Origin: CAMCQY01 sp044370415
GTDB lineage: Bacteria; Planctomycetota; Planctomycetia; Pirellulales; UBA1268
Direction of reading: 5' to 3'
DNA: 39,563 nt
Assembly: GCA_044370415.1 (NCBI GenBank)
Contig: JBILVO010000020.1
Span: 1 to 39,563, forward strand
Shown here: positions 29,762 to 39,563 of the stretch, one piece after another
How positions within the stretch are numbered: position 1 is the stretch's first letter
Layout of the letters: every line of letters begins with the position of its first letter
The notes under the pieces: model-generated
What the model saw: the letters and a program-made list of their open reading frames with translations, nothing else
What the model was told of the DNA's origin: nothing
Databases searched by the model: none
Position numbers and translations under genes: made by a program

Positions 29762-32545
29762 TCACGGGCTCGGAAGCTGCAGGCTCGCGTCGAGCACCTT
29801 GCGGATCCGCTCGCGCATCTCGCCGAGGTGGGCCCGCGAATAATCGTCGAGCTTCACGTCGTTCTTGGCCAGCAGCGTGCCGATCTTCGTCTCCAGCCCC
29901 CGCAGCTGGGCCGCCGCGATCGCCTGGGCGTCGGGGGACGACACAGCCGGATTCATTGCCAGCGACGACAGGCGGGTGACGTAGAGCCGCTGCAGTCCGC
30001 GGCGCAGGCTGCCGATCGCCGGCTTGCGCACCGTGTACTCGCCCGGGCCGAGCGCGTCGACCTCCGCCAAGATCGACTTCGTCAGCCGGTCGAGCAGCTC
30101 GGCGGTGGTGAACGCATCCTGGTCGGCCGGCACCTTGACCTCGCTGTCGCGGATGCGATCGAGCGTGATCGGGTTGAGCAGCCTCCCGAGCACCCTGCCC
30201 TGCCACTGCAGCACGACGTCGTGCACGGGATAATCCTCCCGGTCGGTGCGGGCGCTGCCCCAGTGCAGCCAGTGCGTCGGGGCGAGTTGGTTGAGCAGCT
30301 CCGGCGGGAACGTGAAGGGCTTCGAACCGAACATCTCCTGCTCGAGCAGCGCGAGCGCGTCGCGCTGCTTCTGGGCCTCGACGACGCGGAAGGGAGGCAA
30401 CGCGTTGGGGTCGCCCTTGTGGCTGCGGGACGTGTGGAGGCCGCCGACGAGCCGGGCCGCCGTGTACATCGCCTGGCCATGGGCCGAGAGCAGCACGCCG
30501 AACGCCTGCCGCACCCGCTCGTAGCCCCTGTCCTTCGTCGTCATGCGGTCGACGATCAGCGGCATCACCTGCGCCACGAGCTCGGCGCGGCTCCGCGCGA
30601 ACTCGAGCGGATCGCTGCCGAGGTCGAACCGGTTGGAGAGCGGGTCGGGGTCGTTGAACTCCGTCTGCTCGTCGGTCGCGTAGGCGAGCGCGGGCTCGCC
30701 GCTCCGGCCGGCGATCTTGTCGAGCTCGGTCAGCTCCCCCTCGGGAGTGCCGGCGGAGATGGGCTTGTAGCCGTACTCGATCGCCCACATGTCGTAGGGG
30801 CCCAACCTCGCGGTGTAGTAGTCTCCCTGCGTCTTCCCCTTGGGCACGATGTTGACCGGGATGTAGTCCATCACGCTCGTGGTGCCGCCCACGGCCGACG
30901 TCTTGGTGACGTCGTTGAGGTCGGCCAGCGAGCGGAACGCCGAGCCCTTGAAATTGTGCCGCAGGCCAAGTGTGTGGCCGACCTCGTGCATCGCGATGAG
31001 CTTGAGTCCCTGGACGACGAGCTTCTCCTTCTGGGCGTCGGAGAGGCCGCCCTCCGCGTTCGCCGCCAGTGCCGTGGCGGCGAGCGCCGTCTCCCGGGCG
31101 TGGCCGCTGAAGAGGGTGCACAGGCCGCAGGAATGCCCGTCGCCGTGGCCGTGGCCCGCGGTGGCCAGCTGCACGTCCCGGGGGCCGCCCCCGGTGAGCA
31201 GCGCCACGCTCTGCGGGGTGAACGTCTCGTACTCCGTCCGCCAAAACTGCAGGAAGTCGCCGTCGAAGATGATGTCGGCGTCGAGGATCTGGCCGGTCCG
31301 CGGATTGACGCGGGACGGCCCCATTGCGAAGCCGGCGCCGGCCGTGATCCAACGGAACGTGTTGTAGTTGACGTCCTCCGGATCCCAGTCGGTGACGTCG
31401 GGCTGCTGGCGGACCTCGATCGCGGTGGCGAAGCCGGCCTTCTCGAAGGCGTCGTTCCAGGCCTCGATCCCCTCGCGCACCGGCTGGCGGTACTTGAAGG
31501 GCACCGTCTTCTCGATCCAGAACACGATCGGCTTCTTCGGCGGGGAGAGGGCGGCCGACGGGTCGGCCTTCTCGAGGTGCCAGCGATTGATAAAGCGCAC
31601 GAACCGGTCCTCGTCGACCTTCTGCGAGAAGTCCTTGAGGGCCGTCACGAAGTAGCCGACGCGGTCGTCGGCGAGTCGCGGCCGGTAGCTGTTCTGGGGC
31701 AGCAGGCTGAGGGAGTAGTGGATCGTGACCGTCGCGCCGCGGGAGTCGGGTACGGTGTCGATGTCGCGGATGCCGCTGGAGCCGTAGGTGGCGGCGACCT
31801 CGATCTCGACGTTGTCCGGAAAGCCCTTGATCCGCGACCACGTCGAGCGGTCCCGCGCAAAGGAGAAGCCGGGGAGTTCCTGCGCGATCTGCGGCAGGTC
31901 GGTGAGGAAGATGGGCGCCAGGTCGATGACGTGGCCGCCGGACGGCCCCGTCGTGGCGATCGGCACGCTGAAGAGCACGCTGTCGGTGTAGGCGAGGTCG
32001 ACCGCCTTCTCCTCGGGGCTCCCCTTGTCGGCGAAGAACCTCACGTTCTTGCGCACGACCTGGATGTTCTCGTCCACCTTGCGGAACTGCCACACCCAGT
32101 CGTTGCCGAAGCCGAGGCTCATCCCGCTGAGAATGCCGCTGTCGCCGATGCCGCGGGCGATCGACAGGGAGACGAAGAACTCCTTGCCGAGCATGGCGTC
32201 GGTGAGCTCGGCGTAGACCTTGTCGTCCTTGCGCCACAGGGGCACGAGGCCGCTCACCTTGGTGGCGTCCTTGAGCAGCACGGCGAAGGCGGGTTTCGAG
32301 CCCTTCGCTTCGGCCGGGGCGGCGTCCTTGGCCGGCGTCGGCTGGGTGGAGGGGGCGGGAGTGGCTTCGGCCTTGGCCTCCTGGCCGGCGGGCTGTCCCG
32401 ATCCCTTGGCCGGGGCGTCGTCGGCGCGGGCCGGAATCGTCACCGTGAGGAACACGACCAGCGCGATCGCCACCAGAGGGCTCGCGAGTCTCCCGCTCAT
32501 GACGAGTCGATCGAGCCACGCCGCCATCGTCCGCCGAGTGTTCAT
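29762..32545 (-). CDS. Secreted zinc-dependent metalloprotease (DUF5117/DUF5118 type)
   Basis: A 927-residue protein with an N-terminal hydrophobic signal (LASPLVAIALVVFLTVTIPARA), then an Ala/Pro/Lys-rich linker. The zinc site is HEVGHTLGLRHNF with ligands H520, H524, H530 and catalytic E521 (HExxHxxGxxH, metzincin pattern). A typical Met-turn may be SVMDYIP about 30 residues later. The upstream region has PFKYRQPVREGIEAWNDAFEKAGF, as in DUF5117-type proteases. A His/Cys-rich insert (GHGHGDGHSCGLC) stands between about 467 and 480. The rest is long helical C-terminal sequence. Substrates are unknown; envelope or extracellular protein turnover is likely. The PII-like and receiver genes follow on the same strand. 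Confidence 0.88.
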   Translation of the reverse strand: MNTRRTMAAWLDRLVMSGRLASPLVAIALVVFLTVTIPARADDAPAKGSGQPAGQEAKAEATPAPSTQPTPAKDAAPAEAKGSKPAFAVLLKDATKVSGLVPLWRKDDKVYAELTDAMLGKEFFVSLSIARGIGDSGILSGMSLGFGNDWVWQFRKVDENIQVVRKNVRFFADKGSPEEKAVDLAYTDSVLFSVPIATTGPSGGHVIDLAPIFLTDLPQIAQELPGFSFARDRSTWSRIKGFPDNVEIEVAATYGSSGIRDIDTVPDSRGATVTIHYSLSLLPQNSYRPRLADDRVGYFVTALKDFSQKVDEDRFVRFINRWHLEKADPSAALSPPKKPIVFWIEKTVPFKYRQPVREGIEAWNDAFEKAGFATAIEVRQQPDVTDWDPEDVNYNTFRWITAGAGFAMGPSRVNPRTGQILDADIIFDGDFLQFWRTEYETFTPQSVALLTGGGPRDVQLATAGHGHGDGHSCGLCTLFSGHARETALAATALAANAEGGLSDAQKEKLVVQGLKLIAMHEVGHTLGLRHNFKGSAFRSLADLNDVTKTSAVGGTTSVMDYIPVNIVPKGKTQGDYYTARLGPYDMWAIEYGYKPISAGTPEGELTELDKIAGRSGEPALAYATDEQTEFNDPDPLSNRFDLGSDPLEFARSRAELVAQVMPLIVDRMTTKDRGYERVRQAFGVLLSAHGQAMYTAARLVGGLHTSRSHKGDPNALPPFRVVEAQKQRDALALLEQEMFGSKPFTFPPELLNQLAPTHWLHWGSARTDREDYPVHDVVLQWQGRVLGRLLNPITLDRIRDSEVKVPADQDAFTTAELLDRLTKSILAEVDALGPGEYTVRKPAIGSLRRGLQRLYVTRLSSLAMNPAVSSPDAQAIAAAQLRGLETKIGTLLAKNDVKLDDYSRAHLGEMRERIRKVLDASLQLPSP

Positions 32546-32788
32546 ACGGGTCCTTGCTCCAGATGCACGGTTCCTACCCTTCGGTCGCGGGACGCGGGCG
32601 GCGTAGCGGCGGCCGCTCGCTGCCTCGAATCAAGACTAGCATCGCGGTCAGCCATCGACCAATTTCACTGCGGCGGTGGCGGTCGGCCGGCGGTTTCGCG
32701 GGTCTTCGGGGACGTGGCCGGCGAACGTGGCCGGCGAGCGTGGTCGGCGAGCGTGGCGGCAGCCGCTCGTTCCGGAGAAGATGGTGCC
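32546..32788. other. Divergent intergenic region with tandem repeat
   Basis: This gap of 243 nt separates the metalloprotease and the phosphotransferase-like gene, which read apart. The one clear structure is the 13-nt tandem repeat annotated separately. No good promoter pair could be picked. The plus frame stays open through it, but the sequence has no coding character. Confidence 0.4.
32715..32765. repeat. Tandem repeat, 13-nt unit, about four copies
   Basis: TGGCCGGCGAACG, TGGCCGGCGAGCG and TGGTCGGCGAGCG follow each other without gaps, and a degenerate fourth copy (TGGCGGCAGCCG) comes next. The array ends about 24 nt before the phosphotransferase start, so it lies in its leader or promoter. 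Confidence 0.8.
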
Positions 32789-33868
32789 ATGAGCGACACG
32801 CACCATGGCAGTGACGAGCCGGATGCGCCCGCGACGGTCTGCCGGCGGTGGTTCGGCGGCCATCCCGTGGAGGTCGGGCCGTTGTCCTCTTCGGGCTTCA
32901 GCGGATCGCGGGTGCTCAGGGTGCGGCCCGCGGGCAACGCGGCCACATTCGTGCTCAAATCGTTTCATGCCGCCACGTCGCGGGACCATGCCGAGTGGGT
33001 GCACCGGCTGGCCGGACACCTGCGGGCCTGCGGCATCACGCAGGTGCCGGAGCTGATCCCGGCCCGCGACGGCGACACGGTCGTGGAGGATGCCTGCGGC
33101 ACGCTCTGGGAAATCTGCCGGCTGGTGCCGGGAGTGGCGGTGCCGCAGCCCGATCCCCGGCAGGCGGCGGCCGCCGGTGACCTGCTTGGCCGGCTGCATC
33201 GGGCCGCGGCGACGCTCCCCGGGGAGTGGCCGCGCTCGGGCCAGTCGCCGGGCATCCGGCGGCGGATCGAGCAGGCCCGCAGCCTCGAGGCCACGCCGTG
33301 GCAGGTCCGTCGCGACGCCTGGCGCCGCGACCGCGGAGCGGCTCGGTCTGACCTGGTCGCCGCAGTGGAGCGGCGGTTCGATGCCGCGATCGACATGTTC
33401 GCGGCGTCGGGGCCGCGGTTTGTCGAACAGATCGCCCGCCTTCCGCGCGACCTGCAGCCGGTGCAGCCGGTGCTCCGCGACATCTGGTGCGATCACGTGC
33501 TGTACGCGGGGCCGTCCGCTGCTGTCGTCACCGGGATCGTCGACCTGCACGCCGCGGCCATCGATACGCCGGCGACAGACATCGCCAGGCTCCTGGGAAG
33601 CTGGGTGGTTTCGGCAAGCTGCATGTGCCTGTCGCCAGCGGAGCGTTATCCCTCCGCTCTCCAGGCCTACGAGCGGATTCAGCCGCTCGGGCCGGAAGAA
33701 CGGCGGCTCATCGGCGTTCTGCACCGCACCGCGGTGGTCTTTGGGCTCGACAACTGGTTTCGCTGGACGCTCGAGGAAGGCCGCCAATTCGCCGACGCGT
33801 CGCTGGTGGTCGGACGGATCGACCGACTCATGCAGGAGCTGCAGCCTGCGCTGAACGGTCAGGGCTGA
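32789..33868 (+). CDS. Aminoglycoside phosphotransferase/kinase-fold protein (APH family)
   Basis: A 359-residue protein with the APH/choline-kinase fold. The glycine-rich start GPLSSSGFSGSRVLRVRP and TFVLKSFHA (Lys of the ATP site) form the N-lobe, and WEICRLVPGVAVPQP is a hinge-like segment. The catalytic loop HGDxHxxN is changed to LRDIWCDHVL: the Asp is kept, but the first His and the metal-binding Asn are replaced (Asn by His). The second acidic motif is GIVDLHAAAIDTPATDIARLLGSW, in place of the usual IDF/IDW. Activity as a kinase is thus possible but not certain. A resistance role is not supported; many such genes phosphorylate small metabolites. The ATG at 32789 has GGAG about 12 nt upstream. 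It stands divergent from the metalloprotease and 189 nt before the DsbD-type gene. Confidence 0.75.
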   Translation: MSDTHHGSDEPDAPATVCRRWFGGHPVEVGPLSSSGFSGSRVLRVRPAGNAATFVLKSFHAATSRDHAEWVHRLAGHLRACGITQVPELIPARDGDTVVEDACGTLWEICRLVPGVAVPQPDPRQAAAAGDLLGRLHRAAATLPGEWPRSGQSPGIRRRIEQARSLEATPWQVRRDAWRRDRGAARSDLVAAVERRFDAAIDMFAASGPRFVEQIARLPRDLQPVQPVLRDIWCDHVLYAGPSAAVVTGIVDLHAAAIDTPATDIARLLGSWVVSASCMCLSPAERYPSALQAYERIQPLGPEERRLIGVLHRTAVVFGLDNWFRWTLEEGRQFADASLVVGRIDRLMQELQPALNGQG

Positions 33869-33949
33869 ATGGCCTTGTCGCGGCCTGTTTGACGGCCGTT
33901 CGTCGCGTGGGAGCGGCTGATCCTGAGCTGATCCTGGGGGGATTGTCGA

Positions 33950-33979
33950 TTGACCCCCGGAAATTGCAGCCGGTAAACT
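33950..33979 (+). promoter_or_regulatory. Possible sigma-70-type promoter of the DsbD-like gene
   Basis: TTGACC (33950-33955) and TAAACT (33974-33979) are separated by 18 nt in a locally AT-richer stretch. Each hexamer matches consensus well enough (5 of 6 and 4 of 6). The predicted start near 33986 would leave a leader of about 70 nt to the ATG at 34058. Confidence 0.45.
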
Positions 33980-34057
33980 TTCTTTCCGAGGAAACAACAG
34001 ACGGCCTGGGGCCCTTGTGGCAGCGGCCGTGATCTTCCGCACCATCGCTTGGCTTGC

Positions 34058-36037
34058 ATGCATATCGCCCCGTTTCGCCCCCGCTGTGGACGCCTCCTCG
34101 CCGCAGTCTCGGCACTGCTGGCGGTGCTGGCGCCCGTGGTGGTCGCGGCGCCGCCCGATGGCGGCCTGCCGGGCGGTGCCGGGGCGTTCGACCCGCTGGC
34201 CTCGATCACGGCAGCGCTGGGCAGCCCGGTGCGGGTGGACGCGAGGCTCGAGGCCGGTGCCGCCGGGCCGGTCCTCGTCGTCACGGCCACCCTGGAGGAG
34301 GGCTGGCACCTCTACTCCGTCGATCAGAAGCCGGGCGGCCCGCAGGCCACCCGGATCTCGGTGGCGGCCGACTCGCCGCTGCGGCCCGCGGGGCCGTTTC
34401 GGCCGGACCTGCCGCCTGAGCGGCGGACGATCCGGGACGTGCCGGGCTGGGAAGGGCTGGTTGTCGAGGAGCATTCCGGCACCGTCACCTGGCGGGCGTT
34501 GCTGGCACGCAATCCCGCCGGTACGGCCACCGAGGTGCTGGGCGGCGTCAGCCTGCAGTTGTGCCGGGAAAACGCCTGCACTCCGCCGGAAACCAAGCCT
34601 TTCAACGCCGGACCGGTGACAGCAGCACTCGCCGCCGCCGCGGCAGCCCTGCCCTCTGCCGTCGATGGGAGCCCGTCCACGACCGCATCCGCAGGAGCCG
34701 CGATGTCGGCGGCCCTCGCCGCCGGCGGCGGGGCGGCGGAGCCTGCGGCCCGCAGCCTGTCGCTCCCGGTCGCGCTCCTGATGGGCCTCGTCGGCGGCCT
34801 GATCCTGAACCTGATGCCGTGCGTGCTGCCCGTCCTCGGCCTGAAGCTCATGTCGTTCGCCCAGCAGTCGGGTCGGGCGCGGCAGGAAATCTTCCAGCTC
34901 AACCTCTGGTACTGCGCGGGGCTCTACGCCGTGTTCTTCGTGCTGGCGACGGCGAGCGTGGCGGCCAATCTTGGCCTCGCCGGCTCCAACCTCGCCTGGG
35001 GCGAGCAGTTCACGTCGGCCGGGTTCAACATCGCGATGGCGGCGATCGTGTTCGCCTTCGCGCTGTCGTTCCTCGGGGTCTGGGAGCTGCCGATCCCCGG
35101 GTTCATCGGCGAGCGCGCCGGCCGCGTGCACGCCCAGGAGGGGCCGCTCGCCTCGTTTCTCAAGGGCGTGCTCAGCACCGTGCTGGCCACTCCCTGCAGC
35201 GGCCCCTTCCTAGGGCCCGTGTTCGGCTTCACGCTCACGCAGCCCACGGCGGTGACCTACGCGGTGTTCGGCGCGATCGCGACCGGCATGGCCCTTCCCT
35301 ACCTGCTCGTCGGCCTCCTCCCTGGGCTGGTGAAGTTCCTGCCGAAGCCGGGCGCGTGGATGGAGACGCTCAAGGAGGTGCTCGGCTTCGTGATGCTGGG
35401 CACGGTCGTGTTTCTCTTCACGTTCTTGCAGCACGACTGGTTCGTGCCGACGTTCGCGCTGCTGGTGGGCATCTGGGCCGCTTGTTGGTGGATCGGCAAG
35501 GGTCAGGAGGCGGGCGGCGGCACGATCAGCTTCGGCCGCTGGGCGCAGGCCGGGGCGATCGTCGCCACGGTCGGCACGCTCGCCTTCATGTTTCTCGGGC
35601 CCGTGCAATCCGTGATCCCCTGGGAGCCGTTCTCGAAGGAGCGGCTGGCGGAACTGCGCCGTCGCGGCACGACCGTGCTGGTCGACTTCTCGGCAGACTG
35701 GTGCATGACCTGCAAGTACAATCTCGCCACCGCGATCGAGACGTCGCGCGTGAAGGCTGAGATCGAGAAGAACGACGTCGTGCCGCTCCTGGCCGACTGG
35801 ACTGACGGCTCGCCCGAGATCAAGCAGATGCTCGAGTCGCTGCAGAGCAAGTCGATCCCCGTGCTGGCGGTGTTCCCCGGCGCCAGCGGTGGCGACGCAG
35901 CACCCGAGCCGATCGTGCTCCGCGACCTGATCACCGAATCACAGGTCCTCTCCGCGATCCGCGCGGCCGGCCCCTCCCGGCCAGCGACGGTGGAGATCCG
36001 TGCCGCCGCAAACCCATTGCCAGCGGGCGGCCACTAG
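34058..36037 (+). CDS. dsbD: DsbD-type thiol:disulfide interchange protein
   Basis: A 659-residue inner-membrane protein that carries reducing power from cytoplasmic thioredoxin to the envelope. It begins with a signal peptide (LLAAVSALLAVLAPVVVAA). An N-terminal DsbD-alpha-like domain contains C169 and C174 in LQLCRENACTPPETKPF. The membrane part has eight or so segments with the paired cysteines C255 (NLMPCVLPVLGLKLM) and C380 (LATPCSGPFLGPVFGF). The C-terminal thioredoxin-like domain has WCMTC with C549 and C552. All six redox cysteines expected for DsbD are present. The ATG at 34058 gives a normal signal peptide; a TTG at 34049 would add three residues. No strong ribosome binding site is visible. 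Its partner is not in the window. Confidence 0.92.
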   Translation: MHIAPFRPRCGRLLAAVSALLAVLAPVVVAAPPDGGLPGGAGAFDPLASITAALGSPVRVDARLEAGAAGPVLVVTATLEEGWHLYSVDQKPGGPQATRISVAADSPLRPAGPFRPDLPPERRTIRDVPGWEGLVVEEHSGTVTWRALLARNPAGTATEVLGGVSLQLCRENACTPPETKPFNAGPVTAALAAAAAALPSAVDGSPSTTASAGAAMSAALAAGGGAAEPAARSLSLPVALLMGLVGGLILNLMPCVLPVLGLKLMSFAQQSGRARQEIFQLNLWYCAGLYAVFFVLATASVAANLGLAGSNLAWGEQFTSAGFNIAMAAIVFAFALSFLGVWELPIPGFIGERAGRVHAQEGPLASFLKGVLSTVLATPCSGPFLGPVFGFTLTQPTAVTYAVFGAIATGMALPYLLVGLLPGLVKFLPKPGAWMETLKEVLGFVMLGTVVFLFTFLQHDWFVPTFALLVGIWAACWWIGKGQEAGGGTISFGRWAQAGAIVATVGTLAFMFLGPVQSVIPWEPFSKERLAELRRRGTTVLVDFSADWCMTCKYNLATAIETSRVKAEIEKNDVVPLLADWTDGSPEIKQMLESLQSKSIPVLAVFPGASGGDAAPEPIVLRDLITESQVLSAIRAAGPSRPATVEIRAAANPLPAGGH

Positions 36038-36342
36038 CTGGCACTCGGAATCCTGATGCGGCCGACTTGGAATACCCGAGCCGGTGCTGCACGGAACTCG
36101 GATGTGATCGCGCTTCGACTTCCCGGTGCGCGGGTTCTCGGTGACGTTGCCTGTCTCGCAGGTCGGGACCGCCCACGCCCCATCGCCGGACGTTCGCTGC
36201 GGCCCTCCAGGCCTCCGCTCTCTCGGAGGCGTCTGCGCTCCGCCATCCATGGCTCCGCTGGCCGCCTACGCCGGCTCCTGGGGCATGGGCACTCCCTCCC
36301 GGATTCCCGTGCAGGCGGCCGTGGTCGCTTCCGGCCACGTGC
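36038..36342. other. Convergent intergenic region between dsbD and purM
   Basis: These 305 nt hold no gene I can support. The part next to dsbD (36048-36165) has less GC-biased composition than the surroundings, and its minus strand is open from 36250 into the dsbD end. A strong hairpin at 36211-36230 is annotated separately. Further small GC-rich inverted blocks follow toward purM. Confidence 0.5.
36211..36230. terminator. Hairpin between convergent dsbD and purM
   Basis: GCCTCCG-CTCTCT-CGGAGGC is a perfect 7-bp stem with a 6-nt loop, symmetrical for both incoming transcripts. No U-run is present on either side, so full intrinsic termination is uncertain. Confidence 0.4.
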
Positions 36343-37413
36343 CTACGACAGGACGACGCGTTCCTCGGCCGGCGTGGCTGCGCGGACGCTGCCGATCCGC
36401 CAGGTGTCGAAACCGAGGTCGGCGAGCTGGCTCTGGATGCTGTCGGCGAAGTGCGGCGAGACGACCAGCACCATGCCGATCCCCATGTTGAAGACCTGCT
36501 CCATCTCGTCGGCCGCGATCGTGCCGAGCCGCTGCACCCATGGGAAGACCGGCGGCACGCGCCACGCACCGCGCTCCAGCATGATTTGCACGGAGTCGGG
36601 CACGATCCGCGCCAGGTTTTCCACGAGCCCGCCGCCGGTGATGTGGGCGATGCCGTGCACCACCTGCTTCACCCGGTAGTGCTGCAGCACCCGCTTCACG
36701 GGCCGGGCATAGAGCCGCGTGGGCGTGAGCAGGATGTCGTCGACCGTGCGGCCCTCGATCTCCGGCACGCGGTCGCTTCCCGTGAGCCCGCCCATCTCGA
36801 AGACCGCCTTGCGGACCAGGCTGTAGCCGTTGGAGTGCAGGCCGCTCGAGGCGATGCCGAGCGCCACGTCGCCGGCCTGGATCTGGCGGCCGTCCACCAG
36901 CCGGGACCGCTCCACCACGCCGACGCAGAAGCCGGCGAGATCGTAATCGCCCCCTTGGTACATGTCGGGCAGGATCGCGGTCTCCCCGCCGACCAGGGCG
37001 CACTCGCATTCCACGCAGGCGTCCGCGATGCCGCGGACGATCTGCTCGAGGAGGTTCGGGTCGTCCTTCGACATCGCCACGTAGTCGAGGAAGAAGAGCG
37101 GCTCCGCGCCGGTGCACAGCGCGTCGTTGACGCTCATCGCCACCAGGTCGATGCCCACGGTGTGGTGGATGCCAGCAGCGACTGCCACCTTGAGCTTCGT
37201 GCCCACGCCGTCGGTGCAGGAGACGAGCAGCGGATCCCTGTAGCCGCGGCTGAACAGCCCCTTGAAGTCGAGCTGGAAGATCGCCGCGAATCCCCCCTCG
37301 GGGCTCATCACCCGGGGACACTGCGTCCGCCGCATGTGCGCGGGGAGGCGGGCCATACCCTCACGGTAGAGCTCGAGGTCGACGCCGGCGCTGGAATAGG
37401 TGGCTCCGCTCAC
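36343..37413 (-). CDS. purM: Phosphoribosylformylglycinamidine cyclo-ligase
   Basis: A 356-residue ATP-dependent enzyme (AIR synthetase) that closes the imidazole ring in step five of purine synthesis. Typical blocks: SGATYSSAGVDLELYREG at the N-terminus, SCTDGVGTKLKVAVAAG, VGIDLVAMSVNDALCTGAEPLFFLDYVA, CALVGGETAILPDMY, YDLAGFCVGVVE, GIASSGLHSNGYSLVRK, and HITGGGLVENLARIVP. The end is FNMGIGMVLVVS as usual. I take the GTG at 37413, where GGAGAAG precedes by about 11 nt and the length matches the family (E. coli has 345). A GTG at 37458 would add 15 unmatched residues. It stands alone on the minus strand, divergent from glgX. Confidence 0.94.
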   Translation of the reverse strand: MSGATYSSAGVDLELYREGMARLPAHMRRTQCPRVMSPEGGFAAIFQLDFKGLFSRGYRDPLLVSCTDGVGTKLKVAVAAGIHHTVGIDLVAMSVNDALCTGAEPLFFLDYVAMSKDDPNLLEQIVRGIADACVECECALVGGETAILPDMYQGGDYDLAGFCVGVVERSRLVDGRQIQAGDVALGIASSGLHSNGYSLVRKAVFEMGGLTGSDRVPEIEGRTVDDILLTPTRLYARPVKRVLQHYRVKQVVHGIAHITGGGLVENLARIVPDSVQIMLERGAWRVPPVFPWVQRLGTIAADEMEQVFNMGIGMVLVVSPHFADSIQSQLADLGFDTWRIGSVRAATPAEERVVLS

Positions 37414-37543
37414 GGCACGTATCTTCTCCGCGCCGTGCCGGGCCGCAAGCCCGCCCACGCGGCCCCGCGGAGTCGTGCGGCGCGCGGCCGGCCGGGGCGG
37501 TGCGCGCTGGCCAGCGCCGGTCCGCGCCGCCGGCCGATGATGG

Positions 37544-37549
37544 TATGCT
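37544..37549 (+). promoter_or_regulatory. Possible -10 box just before the glgX start (leaderless transcript)
   Basis: TATGCT (4 of 6 to TATAAT) ends 6 nt before the ATG at 37556, so transcription would begin at or next to the start codon. No normally spaced Shine-Dalgarno sequence precedes the ATG, and an in-frame TGA at 37538 excludes a longer reading frame. Together this suggests a leaderless mRNA. Confidence 0.35.
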
Positions 37550-37555
37550 CTGGGG

Positions 37556-39563
<2,008 letters not shown>

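Noticed and set aside
29465..32788. Plus-strand frame of more than 1,000 codons running antisense to the metalloprotease gene and into the phosphotransferase gene
   Set aside because: It is rich in Arg, Gly, Ala and His/Asp in the pattern of an antisense shadow of GC-rich coding DNA, shows no domain, and the minus strand there encodes a clear HExxH protease.
32789..33868. Aminoglycoside resistance gene
   Set aside because: Only the fold is shared; the catalytic loop is altered, and no mobile element or other resistance gene is near.

Overview
The window is about 39.6 kb of high-GC DNA that reads most naturally as chromosome of a planctomycete, probably from the Pirellulales side. This assignment is inference. 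It rests on the mix of a YHYH-domain protein, DUF1254 proteins, an HExxH metalloprotease of the DUF5117 type, several groEL copies, long antisense open frames caused by GC-rich codon use, and loose gene packing. I see no rRNA, tRNA, CRISPR array, insertion sequence or phage gene.

Layout. (1) 62-4463, minus strand: a polytopic glycosyltransferase-like membrane protein, a secreted YHYH plus PEBP fusion protein, and a damaged gene that overlaps the YHYH gene by 4 nt. (2) 4727-8354, plus strand: valyl-tRNA synthetase with an inserted zinc ribbon, then a bifunctional-nuclease-family protein. (3) 8377-12772, minus strand: hom, an apgM-type mutase-like gene and a four-ACT aspartate kinase, an aspartate-family amino acid operon in which the apgM-like gene is the obvious candidate for homoserine kinase. 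(4) 13024-28778, all plus strand: an M42 aminopeptidase, then groEL1, groES, groEL2, dnaJ and grpE, then two small zinc-binding proteins (FmdB-like and YacG), an unknown membrane protein, two secreted DUF1254 proteins, a Tat-exported unknown protein and catalase-peroxidase katG. (5) 28973-32545, minus strand: a large secreted zinc metalloprotease, a PII-like protein and a degenerate receiver domain protein, the last two overlapping by 4 nt. (6) 32789-36037, plus strand: a phosphotransferase-fold protein and a DsbD-type thiol:disulfide interchange protein. (7) purM on minus (36343-37413) and glgX on plus (37556 to the edge, cut off).

How the parts fit. The chaperone run carries a full set of GroEL, GroES, DnaJ and GrpE but no DnaK. 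Upstream of groEL1 lies an exact match to the sigma-54 promoter consensus with GG-N10-GC spacing, plus an inverted repeat about 93 bp before the predicted start that could bind an activator. This suggests activator-dependent chaperone control and is the best regulatory lead in the window. The other leads are the putative homoserine kinase, the PII-like/pseudo-receiver pair, and the broken YHYH partner gene with a sulfatase-like tail. I found no convincing wholly new defence or mobile system here.
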